Below are positions 23,156-30,041 of a DNA stretch of 31,218 nt, piece by piece. Each line of letters starts with the position of its first letter. Positions within the stretch are counted from its first letter, which is position 1. The stretch lies in contig CAZXCK010000038.1 in assembly GCA_964639225.1 (NCBI GenBank), positions 1 through 31,218 on the forward strand, written 5' to 3'. Source of the stretch: CAZXCK01 sp964639225. GTDB taxonomy: Bacteria; Chloroflexota; Anaerolineae; Aggregatilineales; Phototrophicaceae. The position numbers and the translations under genes are program-made. The notes under the pieces are model-generated. The model was given only the letters and a program-made list of their open reading frames with translations. It did no database searches and had not been told where the DNA came from.

Positions 23156-24020
23156 AATGGGTTTCATCCGTCTCTTTTTCAAGAATAATCAGTCCAGTGG
23201 CGTCAGCGCCGATGAGTGCTCCCAGCGTGCTGCCCAGAACACGCTGGGGGATACTCTGCTCCGGGAATAGCTGCTGCAGGCGATCCTGAAGTAGATTCGT
23301 CTGCCGGCTTCCCTGTGGCCGGCGCTGTAAAATGGCGACCGTGTCCAGGTCTTCGAATTCGGCGGCGAACTCCACCAGTCGCTCGATGGCGTCGTCGCCG
23401 GTGCGTGACTTCTCAATGGTCCTAAGCTGCCCGTCCTCGATAGTCAGAAATGGTCTGATGCCCAGCAGCGCACCCAGAATACCGTGCGACGGGTTGAGAA
23501 TCTGATTCTGCAGCAGAAAGTCAACGCTGTCTGTATAGTATACCGCGTATACACGCTCGACGGCGCCGCGCACGCGCCGCACCACTTCGTCAAAGGGTTT
23601 CCCCTCAGTAATCGCTGCTGTGGCCATTTCCACCAGTACACCCTGGGCTGCGCACAGCATCTTCGAGTCGATAACCTCAATGCGGCAGTGGCCCATCACC
23701 TGCTGGGCGGCGATACGGGCGTTCTGCCAACTGGGGAAAATCTCGCGTGAGGCGTGGATCGACAGGATAGCGTCGGCGCTGTGTGTCAGGTGGCTGTAGG
23801 TCTGGACAAAATCGGCCACACCAGGAGCGATGATCGTTGGTGCCCGGCGATGCCCGGCGATGAGGTCCAGTAACTGGCCGTTGGTGATGTCGATTCCTTC
23901 ACGATAGGTTTCACCGCCGATCACCATGCGATTAGGCACCACGGTGATGCCATGTCGCCGGGCGAAAGTCGCGTCAACGAACTGGGCGCTGCTGTCGGTG
24001 ACGACGTGAATACGGGTCAT
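23142..24020 (-). CDS. Diverged DegV/FakB-like protein
   Basis: A 292-residue DegV-fold paralogue of the next gene. The fold-defining N terminus (RIHVVTDSSAQFV) and GILGALLGIRPFLTIEDGQL are clear, but the ligand signatures have changed. The Thr-Ser pair region reads APTIIAPG (60-67), the RxGGR-like segment reads FLLQNQILN (168-176), and the His-GPG loop reads LGALIGADATG (266-276) with Ala at the His position. This suggests a different ligand, or a non-catalytic role. The ATG follows the FakA-like stop directly (TAG then ATG), and the stop overlaps the next DegV start, so all three are translationally coupled. No frameshift or stop is seen, so it is under selection as a protein. Confidence 0.85.
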   Translation of the reverse strand: MTRIHVVTDSSAQFVDATFARRHGITVVPNRMVIGGETYREGIDITNGQLLDLIAGHRRAPTIIAPGVADFVQTYSHLTHSADAILSIHASREIFPSWQNARIAAQQVMGHCRIEVIDSKMLCAAQGVLVEMATAAITEGKPFDEVVRRVRGAVERVYAVYYTDSVDFLLQNQILNPSHGILGALLGIRPFLTIEDGQLRTIEKSRTGDDAIERLVEFAAEFEDLDTVAILQRRPQGSRQTNLLQDRLQQLFPEQSIPQRVLGSTLGALIGADATGLIILEKETDETHYDFE

Positions 24021-25709
24021 CTATTCTACGCTGATCAGATACGGATACAGAGGCTGCCCGCCGTAGACCGTCTCCACATGCTGATCCGGGAAAACCTCGG
24101 CCAGATGCGCGGCCAGGTCGGCGGCGGCGCTGGCGTCCTGATCTTCGCCATAATACAGTGTAATCAGATCCATCTCGTCGGCATTGGCCCGGCGCAGCAG
24201 CGATACGACGACTTCAGTCAGTGTGTCGCCGGCGGCGACCAGTGAACCGTTGAGCAGGCCAATGGTCTGCCCCTGTTCGACATCCAAGCCGTCAATGTGG
24301 GCGCTGCGGGTAGCGCGGGTGACCTCGCCGGTGATGACGTGGCGCATGGCTTCGCCCATCGCATCGACGACTGCCGTCATATCATCGCCGGCGTCGTGGG
24401 CGTCGATATAAGCCAGCAGCGCGCTGATCCCCTGCGGGACGCTGGTGGTCGGTACAACGCGCACCCGCCTGCCGCGCGCCATCGACGCTGCCTGCTGTGC
24501 GGCCAGGACGATGTTGCGGTTGTTGGGAACCAGGATAATCTCGTCGTTGTCCAGATTCTCGATGGCGTGCAAAAAGTCGTCTGTGCTGGGGTTCATGGTC
24601 TGCCCGCCGGTGATAACATATGCCGCGCGCAGCCCGTCGGCGAACAGTTTCTGCAGGCCGCTGCCACTGGCGACTGTGATCACCGCGATGCCATCTACAT
24701 GATGCGACGAAGTTGGCTCCGCCCCCTGCGAACTGGCACGCCCGGCGACATATTCCTCGTACTGAGCCTGCATGTTTTCGACAACGACATCATCAATCCA
24801 TGATGCGACCCGTACCGCATAGCTGATCGGTTCGCCGGGGTCATGCACATGGACATGCACTTTGATGAGCGCATCATCGCCGACTACCAGCGTAGACCAG
24901 CCCATCGCGTCGATAGCGATGCGTACAGCATCAACATCCATGCTTTCGCCATGCATCAGAAACTGAACATCATAGCCATAACCCTGCTCATCGTCAGGTG
25001 CCAGCGCCTGTTCCCAGCTTTGAGGTTGTTCGCCGTTGCCCTGGGGAGCCTGTTCGCCCATCGGCACGTTCTCGCCATGAACCATACGCGCCATGCCTTC
25101 CAGCAGAAACACCAGCCCCTGGCCGCCGGAATCCAACACACCGGCTTTTTTGAGGACGGTCAGCATTTCCGGCGTGCGGTTCAGCGACTTTTGCGCGGCG
25201 GCCAGCAGCGTATCGAGTGCGCCGCGCAGGTCGTCGTGATCCTCGACATACGCCTCCAGCGCCTCGGTCGCCTGCCGCGCCACCGTGAGCATGGTCCCTT
25301 CCACCGGGTCCATCACGGCTTTATAGCCCGCTTCCACACCCTGGCGGCAGGCGTGGGCCAGCAGCCCGGCGTCGAAAACCTCATGGCCGCGCAGCGCGGA
25401 CGCAAATCCGCGCCAGAGCTGCGACAGAATCACGCCAGAGTTGCCCCGCGCGCCACGCAGAGCGCCACGAGCGATCTGCTCACTGACGATACCAACATGC
25501 ATTTCGTCCATCGTTGCTATCAGGTCATTGGCTTTGCGCATGGTGAGCACCATGTTGGTGCCGGTGTCGCCGTCCGGCACCGGAAAGACGTTCATCTGGT
25601 TGACTTTCTCCTGGTTGAATTCCAGCCAGGCCAGCCCAGCGGTAAACAGCCACTTCAGCAGATGACCATCACAGACCTGTTTTTGTACCTCAACGACCAT
25701 GATTGACAT
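24021..25709 (-). CDS. FakA-like (YloV) DAK2 domain fatty acid kinase subunit
   Basis: A 562-residue protein matching the FakA/YloV layout: an N-terminal DAK2 ATP-binding domain (about 1-210) with NVFPVPDGDTGTNM (40-53, metal-binding Asp residues), GARGNSGVILSQLWRGF (86-102) and DSGGQG (193-198), a middle domain (about 240-330) and a C-terminal DegV-contacting domain with ITGGQTMNPST. In Firmicutes it phosphorylates FakB-bound fatty acids to acyl phosphate for phospholipid synthesis. Two DegV genes follow at once, as expected of a FakAB system. The middle domain has KVHVHVHDPG (283-292), but the usual GYCTE cysteine site reads GYGYD (243-247). A second ATG lies three codons in, and the ribosome-binding site (AAAGGGA) is close to the first. 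Confidence 0.88.
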   Translation of the reverse strand: MSIMVVEVQKQVCDGHLLKWLFTAGLAWLEFNQEKVNQMNVFPVPDGDTGTNMVLTMRKANDLIATMDEMHVGIVSEQIARGALRGARGNSGVILSQLWRGFASALRGHEVFDAGLLAHACRQGVEAGYKAVMDPVEGTMLTVARQATEALEAYVEDHDDLRGALDTLLAAAQKSLNRTPEMLTVLKKAGVLDSGGQGLVFLLEGMARMVHGENVPMGEQAPQGNGEQPQSWEQALAPDDEQGYGYDVQFLMHGESMDVDAVRIAIDAMGWSTLVVGDDALIKVHVHVHDPGEPISYAVRVASWIDDVVVENMQAQYEEYVAGRASSQGAEPTSSHHVDGIAVITVASGSGLQKLFADGLRAAYVITGGQTMNPSTDDFLHAIENLDNDEIILVPNNRNIVLAAQQAASMARGRRVRVVPTTSVPQGISALLAYIDAHDAGDDMTAVVDAMGEAMRHVITGEVTRATRSAHIDGLDVEQGQTIGLLNGSLVAAGDTLTEVVVSLLRRANADEMDLITLYYGEDQDASAAADLAAHLAEVFPDQHVETVYGGQPLYPYLISVE

Positions 25710-25871
25710 GTTCCCTTTGTCAAATTCGATAATCCGTTATCAGCTCGGTTGAAGGATGCAGCCCGTATATGGCACCATCCCCCGGTCATGAAACGACAAC
25801 TTCCTTAGAACGGATGTTGATCCATGTTAGCATTATCTACACATTTCGTACAGGTTAATGACCGGCGTCGC

Positions 25872-26540
25872 TCAGGCTTCGAGTGCTGCCTGTAGCGCAT
25901 CGATCCCGGCCTGCACGCTGAAATCTGTGTTGAACACACTGGAACCGGCAACCAGTATACGAGCACCGGCCTGCACAGCCGCACTCACCGTCTTCGGGTT
26001 GATGCCGCCGTCCACTTCAATGTCGATATCACGTCCGCTGCCGGCGATCATCGCCCGCAGTTCCTTGATTTTTGGCAGCGTTTCCGCGAGGAAGCTCTGG
26101 CCGCCAAAGCCTGGGTTGACCGTCATCACATTGACCAGATCAATCATGTGCAGCACTTCGGCCAGCGCGCTGGCTGGCGTATGCGGATTGATGGCGACAC
26201 CGGCCCGGCAACCCAGCTCATGGATGTGCATGAGCGTGCGGTGCAGATGTGGGCTGGCTTCGATATGCACGCTGATCCAGTCCGCACCTGCTTCAGCGAA
26301 GGCGGCGATGTGACGCTCCGGCTCCACAATCATGAGGTGAACATCAAGCGGCAGCCGGGTGATGCGCCGCACCGCCTGGACAACCAGCGGCCCCATCGTG
26401 ATATTGGGCACAAAGCGACCGTCCATCACGTCAACGTGAATCAGTCCGGCCCCTGCCGTTTCGGCTGCCTGAACCTGCTCGCCCAGACGGGCAAAATCCG
26501 CAGAAAGAATTGAGGGTGCGATGCGCACGGTATCAGCCAT
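25872..26540 (-). CDS. rpe: Ribulose-phosphate 3-epimerase
   Basis: A 222-residue TIM barrel that interconverts ribulose 5-phosphate and xylulose 5-phosphate (pentose phosphate pathway). Catalytic and metal positions are all present: Ser10/ILSADF at the N terminus, His35 and Asp37 in IHVDVMDGRFVPN, His68 in LDVHLMI, and Asp177 in IEVDGGIN. VNPGFGGQSF (141-150) and the phosphate-binding VAGSSVF (197-203) are standard. Length is normal. AGGGA lies about 13 nt before the ATG. The FakA-like gene follows 162 nt downstream on the same strand, in an AT-richer gap where I could not define a promoter, so read-through from rpe is possible. It is divergent from the aldo/keto reductase at 26776. Confidence 0.96.
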   Translation of the reverse strand: MADTVRIAPSILSADFARLGEQVQAAETAGAGLIHVDVMDGRFVPNITMGPLVVQAVRRITRLPLDVHLMIVEPERHIAAFAEAGADWISVHIEASPHLHRTLMHIHELGCRAGVAINPHTPASALAEVLHMIDLVNVMTVNPGFGGQSFLAETLPKIKELRAMIAGSGRDIDIEVDGGINPKTVSAAVQAGARILVAGSSVFNTDFSVQAGIDALQAALEA

Positions 26541-26588
26541 AGATGAGGTTCCCTAGCGTTTCGCTTTGTTTTATAGTCAAGGCTAGCG

Positions 26589-26618
26589 ATTATACTATTG
26601 TAACCTTGTGTTCACCAA
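26589..26618 (-). promoter_or_regulatory. Promoter of rpe
   Basis: On the - strand TTGGTG (26618-26613), an 18-nt spacer and consensus TATAAT (26594-26589). The start near 26582 gives a leader of about 42 nt. Confidence 0.5.
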
Positions 26619-26647
26619 GCTTAATCTCATCTACATATTACTGTCTG

Positions 26648-26700
26648 CCAGGCGCATATAGCACAAAGATGCGCGCTGGCCCACCATTTCTCCAAATGGT
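26648..26700. repeat. Two adjacent inverted repeats upstream of an aldo/keto reductase promoter
   Basis: The first pairs CCAGGCGCAT (26648-26657) with ATGCGCGCTGG (26669-26679), with one bulge. The second is a perfect 7-bp stem, ACCATTT (26683-26689) and AAATGGT (26694-26700), ending 1 nt before the -35 box. Their position between the rpe and reductase promoters fits operator sites, possibly for the reductase gene. Confidence 0.45.
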
Positions 26701-26701
26701 C

Positions 26702-26730
26702 CTGACCATCGTCGCCGGACACGGTATACT
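26702..26730 (+). promoter_or_regulatory. Promoter of the first aldo/keto reductase
   Basis: CTGACC (26702-26707), a 17-nt spacer and TATACT (26725-26730). The start near 26737 gives a leader of about 39 nt with AGGAAAGG before the ATG. Confidence 0.55.
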
Positions 26731-26775
26731 TAGAAGCAGGGTCATTATTTCGCAGCACAGGAAAGGTACTTAGAC

Positions 26776-27741
26776 ATGGAATATCGCAGACTGGGAAACT
26801 CCGGCATGAAGGTCAGCGCCATTTCGCTGGGGGCGTGGCTTACCTATGGCAGTAAGCATGTCGCCGACGATGCCGCCGACAAGTGCATCCGCAAAGCGAT
26901 CGAGCTGGGCGTCAACTTCATCGACGTGGCCGACATCTACGCCTATGGTGAGGCCGAGAAGACCGTCGGGCGCGTTATCAAAGACTACACCCGTTCCGAT
27001 CTGGTCATCAGCACCAAAGCCTACTGGAACATGAGCGAGAACGTCAACGACCGGGGTTTGTCGCGCAAGCACATCTTCGAGTCGGTCGAGCGCTCGCTTA
27101 AACGCTTCGATATGGATTACCTGGACATCTTCTTCTGCCATCGCTACGACGACGAAACTCCCACCGAAGAGACGGTCCGCGCCATCAGCGACCTCATCCA
27201 GCAGGGCAAAATCCTGTACTGGGGCACCAGCATGTGGTCAGCCGCTGGCATCGAGGAAGCAGTCGGCATCGCTGACCGGGTAATTGGCTACCGTCCGGTG
27301 ACCGAGCAGCCCATCTACAACATGCTCGACCGCGATCAGGTCGAGGGTGAGGTCCAGATGGTCTGCGAGAAGCAGGGTGTCGGCCTGGTGGTGTGGAGTC
27401 CGCTGGCGCAGGGTGTGCTCACCGGTAAGTATAACGACGGCGTCCCCAGCGGCAGCCGCGCCGATCAACTCGAATGGGTGCGCAAGGGTGTCACCGAGGA
27501 GCGCATCGCCAAAGTACGCGAGCTGTCGAAGCTGGCGGCGGAGATGGACACCAGTATGGCCGCCCTCGCGCTGGCCTGGGCCATGAAGAACCCGGTCGTC
27601 GATAGCGTCATCACCGGCGCGTCCCGCCCGGAGCAGGTCGAGGAGAATATCAAGGCGCTCGATGTCACCATCACTGACGAGATCGACGCCCGTATTGAGG
27701 AAATCCTGGACAACAAACCCACCGTCAACCGCCACAATTAG
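26776..27741 (+). CDS. Aldo/keto reductase (Kv-beta/YghZ-like)
   Basis: A 321-residue NADPH-dependent aldo/keto reductase TIM barrel. The catalytic tetrad is visible: Asp50 and Tyr55 (NFIDVADIYAYG), Lys81 (VISTKAYW) and His122 (FFCHRYD). The cofactor pocket is marked by VVWSPLAQGVLTGKY and VITGASRPEQVEEN. It resembles the voltage-gated potassium channel beta subunit and YghZ-type branch (AKR6/AKR14), enzymes acting on aldehydes such as methylglyoxal. It is cytoplasmic, and the ribosome-binding site AGGAAAGG is strong. It is transcribed alone from 26702-26730, with possible operator palindromes upstream, and ends before a strong hairpin. The physiological substrate is not known. Confidence 0.93.
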   Translation: MEYRRLGNSGMKVSAISLGAWLTYGSKHVADDAADKCIRKAIELGVNFIDVADIYAYGEAEKTVGRVIKDYTRSDLVISTKAYWNMSENVNDRGLSRKHIFESVERSLKRFDMDYLDIFFCHRYDDETPTEETVRAISDLIQQGKILYWGTSMWSAAGIEEAVGIADRVIGYRPVTEQPIYNMLDRDQVEGEVQMVCEKQGVGLVVWSPLAQGVLTGKYNDGVPSGSRADQLEWVRKGVTEERIAKVRELSKLAAEMDTSMAALALAWAMKNPVVDSVITGASRPEQVEENIKALDVTITDEIDARIEEILDNKPTVNRHN

Positions 27742-27755
27742 ACGACCCACACAAC

Positions 27756-27785
27756 GCGGGCGGCTGTCTGTATGCAGCCGCCCGC
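27756..27785. terminator. Strong hairpin between convergent genes
   Basis: A perfect 11-bp stem, GCGGGCGGCTG (27756-27766) and CAGCCGCCCGC (27775-27785), with an 8-nt loop. It sits 14 nt after the first aldo/keto reductase stop and 19 nt before the transposase stop. Neither side has a good T-run, so termination may be factor-assisted, or it may be a palindrome of the same kind as those used by RAYT proteins. Confidence 0.6.
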
Positions 27786-27804
27786 CTGTTGAACCCTACG
27801 CCCT

Positions 27805-28353
27805 TTAGAACACATCCGCCTGCCAGCGCCCCGCATTGTAAACTACATATTCTTGAATACGCGCCAGATCGCCCGGACTGCGGATGATGTGGTCATGATA
27901 CCGCCCCTGCCACACGCGCCCACTGGTGACCAGGCCCTGTTCATGGATGCGCCGCGTGACCCCGGATTTATAGGAGCCAATCACGGTGCTTAAAGACACG
28001 TTACCCGATGGCTGCGTAGGGACAACGCCTGCGTTGTCCGTTTTTGTCACGTTCTCAATCTGTGGCGCTGGCCCGGACAGGGCAGGCCCTGTCCCTACAA
28101 GGAGGATGATCCCGTGCACATGGTTCGGCATCACGACGAAGGCATCCAACTCAACGCCGGCGTGATGGTCTGGTAGGGCCAACCAACGTTCATACGCGAT
28201 GACCCCCGCCCGGCTCAACACCATCGCGCCATCGATCACCGCGCCGAACAGACACACCCGCCCATGCGTGCAGATCGTCACGAAATACGCGCCGCCCTGC
28301 GTATAGTCATAGCCCTGAAGGCGCGGCGACCGCCGTTGAAGATGAGTATCCAT
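27805..28353 (-). CDS. REP-associated tyrosine transposase (RAYT, Y1_Tnp/HUH)
   Basis: A 182-residue single-strand DNA transposase of the REP-associated IS200/IS605-related group. RRSPRLQGYDYTQGGAYFVTICTHGR starts the HUH fold, MPNHVHGIILL (75-85) holds the HUH metal pair, and WQGRYHDHIIRSPGDLARIQEYVVYN (149-173) holds the likely nucleophile Tyr152. Members of this family act on REP palindromes and are usually single-copy host genes and not mobile. Residues 86-113 are a variable linker encoded by an inverted pair of REP-like palindromes (see 28016-28098). It begins 12 nt after the second reductase stop, and AGGGA lies right against the ATG, so expression is probably weak or coupled. All key motifs are intact. 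Confidence 0.9.
   Translation of the reverse strand: MDTHLQRRSPRLQGYDYTQGGAYFVTICTHGRVCLFGAVIDGAMVLSRAGVIAYERWLALPDHHAGVELDAFVVMPNHVHGIILLVGTGPALSGPAPQIENVTKTDNAGVVPTQPSGNVSLSTVIGSYKSGVTRRIHEQGLVTSGRVWQGRYHDHIIRSPGDLARIQEYVVYNAGRWQADVF
28016..28098. repeat. Inverted pair of REP-like palindromes (REPIN-like) inside the RAYT gene
   Basis: Copy 1 is 28016-28039 on the + strand: GTAGGGACAACGC, CT, GCGTTGTCC. Copy 2 is 28098-28075 on the - strand: GTAGGGACAGGGC, CT, GCCCTGTCC. Both are 24 nt with the same GTAGGGACA start and GTCC end; the differing inner bases are compensatory, so both hairpins are kept. They face each other across 35 nt. The pair is read in frame by the transposase as VGTGPALS and DNAGVVPT. 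Confidence 0.8.
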
Positions 28354-28365
28354 TCCCTGGATGCG

Positions 28366-29349
28366 CTAACTATGCCCCATCACCGGTTTCGACTGGTACA
28401 ACGCTTCCAGATGCGCCATCTCGTCCGCGGTCAGGCGGATATCCATCGCGCCGATGGCGTCCTCCAACTGCGGCATTTTCGTCACGCCGACAATCGGGCT
28501 GGTGATGCCGGGCCGGTGCAGCATCCATGCCAGCGCGATCTGTGCCGGTTTGACGCCGCGCTCTGCCGCCATCTCCTGCACCCGTTCCAGGATGGCGAAA
28601 TCGGCGTCGGTGAAATAATAGTCCCGGTCCATATTGTCGCTTCGTCCACGCGGTGTCTCGCTCTGCTGCTGTTGCCGGGCGCGTGTCCCGGCCAGGAAGC
28701 CGCGTGCCAGCGGCGACCAGGGGATCAGCCCCACGCCCTGATCGACGCAGCAGGGGATCATCTCGCGCTCTTCCTCGCGGTAGACCAGGTTATAGTGATT
28801 CTGCATGGAGACGAACGGCGTCCAGCCGTTCACTCTGGCGACGTGCTGCGCTTTCATGAACTGCCACGCGAACATGCTGCTCGCTCCGATGTAACGCGCC
28901 TTGCCCGCCTTGACTACGTCATGCAGGGCTTCCATCGTCTCTTCGATGGGCGTCCGGTAATCCCAGCGGTGAATCTGGTACAGGTCCACATAGTCCATGT
29001 CCAGATTGCGCAGCGACGTATCGATGGCGTCCATGATGTGCTTGCGCGATAAGCCGCCCTGGTTGGGCTTATCACCGTGCGCGAAAAAGACCTTTGTTGC
29101 GATGACGACTTCATCGCGCCGGGCGATCTCGCGCAGCAGCCTGCCGGTGATCTGTTCGCTGACGCCGACGGAGTAGGCATCCGCCGTGTCGAAGAAATTG
29201 ATGCCGCTTTCGTAGGCGCGCCGCACCAGTGGACGCGCGTCATCTTCCGGCAGTACCCAGTCGCGCCACTCCGGCGAGCCGAAGCTCATCATGCCCAGGC
29301 ACAGCCGCGATACCTGTAAGCCCGTGTTCCCCAGGTTAACAATCTGCAT
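28366..29349 (-). CDS. Aldo/keto reductase (AKR11/YajO-like)
   Basis: A 327-residue aldo/keto reductase. The tetrad is Asp54 and Tyr59 (NFFDTADAYSVG), Lys86 (VIATKVFF) and His127 (YQIHRWD). The cofactor region has LIPWSPLARGFLAGT and SPIVGVTKMPQLEDAI. Its insertions and the SRKHIMDAID segment place it in a different branch from the + strand reductase at 26776, closer to YajO/AKR11-type enzymes. It is cytoplasmic and NADP(H)-dependent. AAAGGAT precedes the ATG. It lies 33 nt after the second of the tandem small proteins and may be cotranscribed with rlmN; the RAYT gene follows after 12 nt. The substrate is unknown. Confidence 0.93.
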   Translation of the reverse strand: MQIVNLGNTGLQVSRLCLGMMSFGSPEWRDWVLPEDDARPLVRRAYESGINFFDTADAYSVGVSEQITGRLLREIARRDEVVIATKVFFAHGDKPNQGGLSRKHIMDAIDTSLRNLDMDYVDLYQIHRWDYRTPIEETMEALHDVVKAGKARYIGASSMFAWQFMKAQHVARVNGWTPFVSMQNHYNLVYREEEREMIPCCVDQGVGLIPWSPLARGFLAGTRARQQQQSETPRGRSDNMDRDYYFTDADFAILERVQEMAAERGVKPAQIALAWMLHRPGITSPIVGVTKMPQLEDAIGAMDIRLTADEMAHLEALYQSKPVMGHS

Positions 29350-29382
29350 AATCTCTTATCCTTTGCTTGAAATAAACATCCG

Positions 29383-29712
29383 CTAAAACGAAGGGAGCCG
29401 CCCCAGTGTATCCTGCCACGTATGCCAGCCGAAGCGCCGCATCGGTTCCAGCAGCAGCGCGTTTCGCTGGGCAAACCCCACGAACTCGAAACGCACACGC
29501 GGATAGCTGAGGAACTCCACGTCGGGCAGGGAAGTCCGCCCGGTGCTGCGCCAGCCCACGCAGCGCTGCTCCCAGTCGAGCGGGTCCGGGCGATTTGGCA
29601 GCCAGCGGTCGCGGCAGGCGCTGAAGTCGATCCAGCATATACCGCCTTCGGCATCGCGGAACAGCAGACCGCCCGCCGTCACCGTGATGAGGTGCGCGGC
29701 ATGCAGCGACAT
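29383..29712 (-). CDS. Small protein of unknown family, tandem paralogue B
   Basis: A 109-residue cytoplasmic protein I do not recognise. It shares with its neighbour (29723-30025) the order IT(V)T-x-GGLL(F)RD, then CWIDF, C, W, W, RCVG, VEF, P-x-VRF and LxEPxR. Three cysteines (CWIDFSAC and RCVG) are conserved between the two. The spacing suggests a compact mainly beta fold; metal or nucleic acid binding is possible, not shown. An ATG lies seven codons upstream at 29733 and would overlap the neighbour by 11 nt, but ATG 29712 gives an N terminus of exactly the same length as the paralogue (12 residues before GGLL), so I prefer it. No catalytic motif is seen. Confidence 0.68.
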   Translation of the reverse strand: MSLHAAHLITVTAGGLLFRDAEGGICWIDFSACRDRWLPNRPDPLDWEQRCVGWRSTGRTSLPDVEFLSYPRVRFEFVGFAQRNALLLEPMRRFGWHTWQDTLGRLPSF

Positions 29713-29722
29713 AAACGACGGC

Positions 29723-30025
29723 CTATCTGGCATCGGTCAGCGTCCAGCGGCTGCAGGCCCGCAGCGGCTCGGTGAATGCCCGGTCAATCTCTTCGACGGC
29801 CTCGACGACAAAACGCACCGGCGGCTGCGTGTGAAATTCGACACTCAGCGGGTCGGCCCGCCGCGACCCCACACACCGGAAATCCCATTCGTTGAGGTTG
29901 CGCCGGTGGTTGGTCCAGTTGCGGTTGCAGCGGGCAAAATCAATCCAGCACACTGCGCCTGCCTCGTCACGATAGAGCAGGCCGCCCTGTGTGATGGTGA
30001 TGATGTCCTCTCTGGTCAGCGCCAC
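29723..30025 (-). CDS. Small protein of unknown family, tandem paralogue A
   Basis: A 100-residue cytoplasmic protein, tandem paralogue of the gene at 29383-29712. It has ITITQGGLLYRD, VCWIDFARC, NEWDFRCVG and PPVRFVVEAVEE, ending in FTEPLRACSRW. An in-frame ATG at 30031 lies directly against AGGAG (zero spacing) and is unlikely to be used. GTG 30025, six nucleotides after AGGAG, has proper spacing, giving the same start length as the paralogue. It starts 16 nt after the rlmN stop and ends 10 nt before the next gene, so the three form an operon. Function is unknown. The link to RlmN could be functional or simply positional. Confidence 0.7.
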   Translation of the reverse strand: MALTREDIITITQGGLLYRDEAGAVCWIDFARCNRNWTNHRRNLNEWDFRCVGSRRADPLSVEFHTQPPVRFVVEAVEEIDRAFTEPLRACSRWTLTDAR

Positions 30026-30041
30026 CGTCATCTCCTGTCGA

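Noticed and set aside
27805..28353. An IS200/IS605 insertion sequence
   Set aside because: The protein is the RAYT type, there is no TnpB, and I see no element ends or target duplication; better read as a domesticated single gene.
26776..29349. The two aldo/keto reductases as a recent inverted duplication around the transposase
   Set aside because: They belong to different reductase branches and differ through most of their length, so recent duplication by RAYT is not supported.
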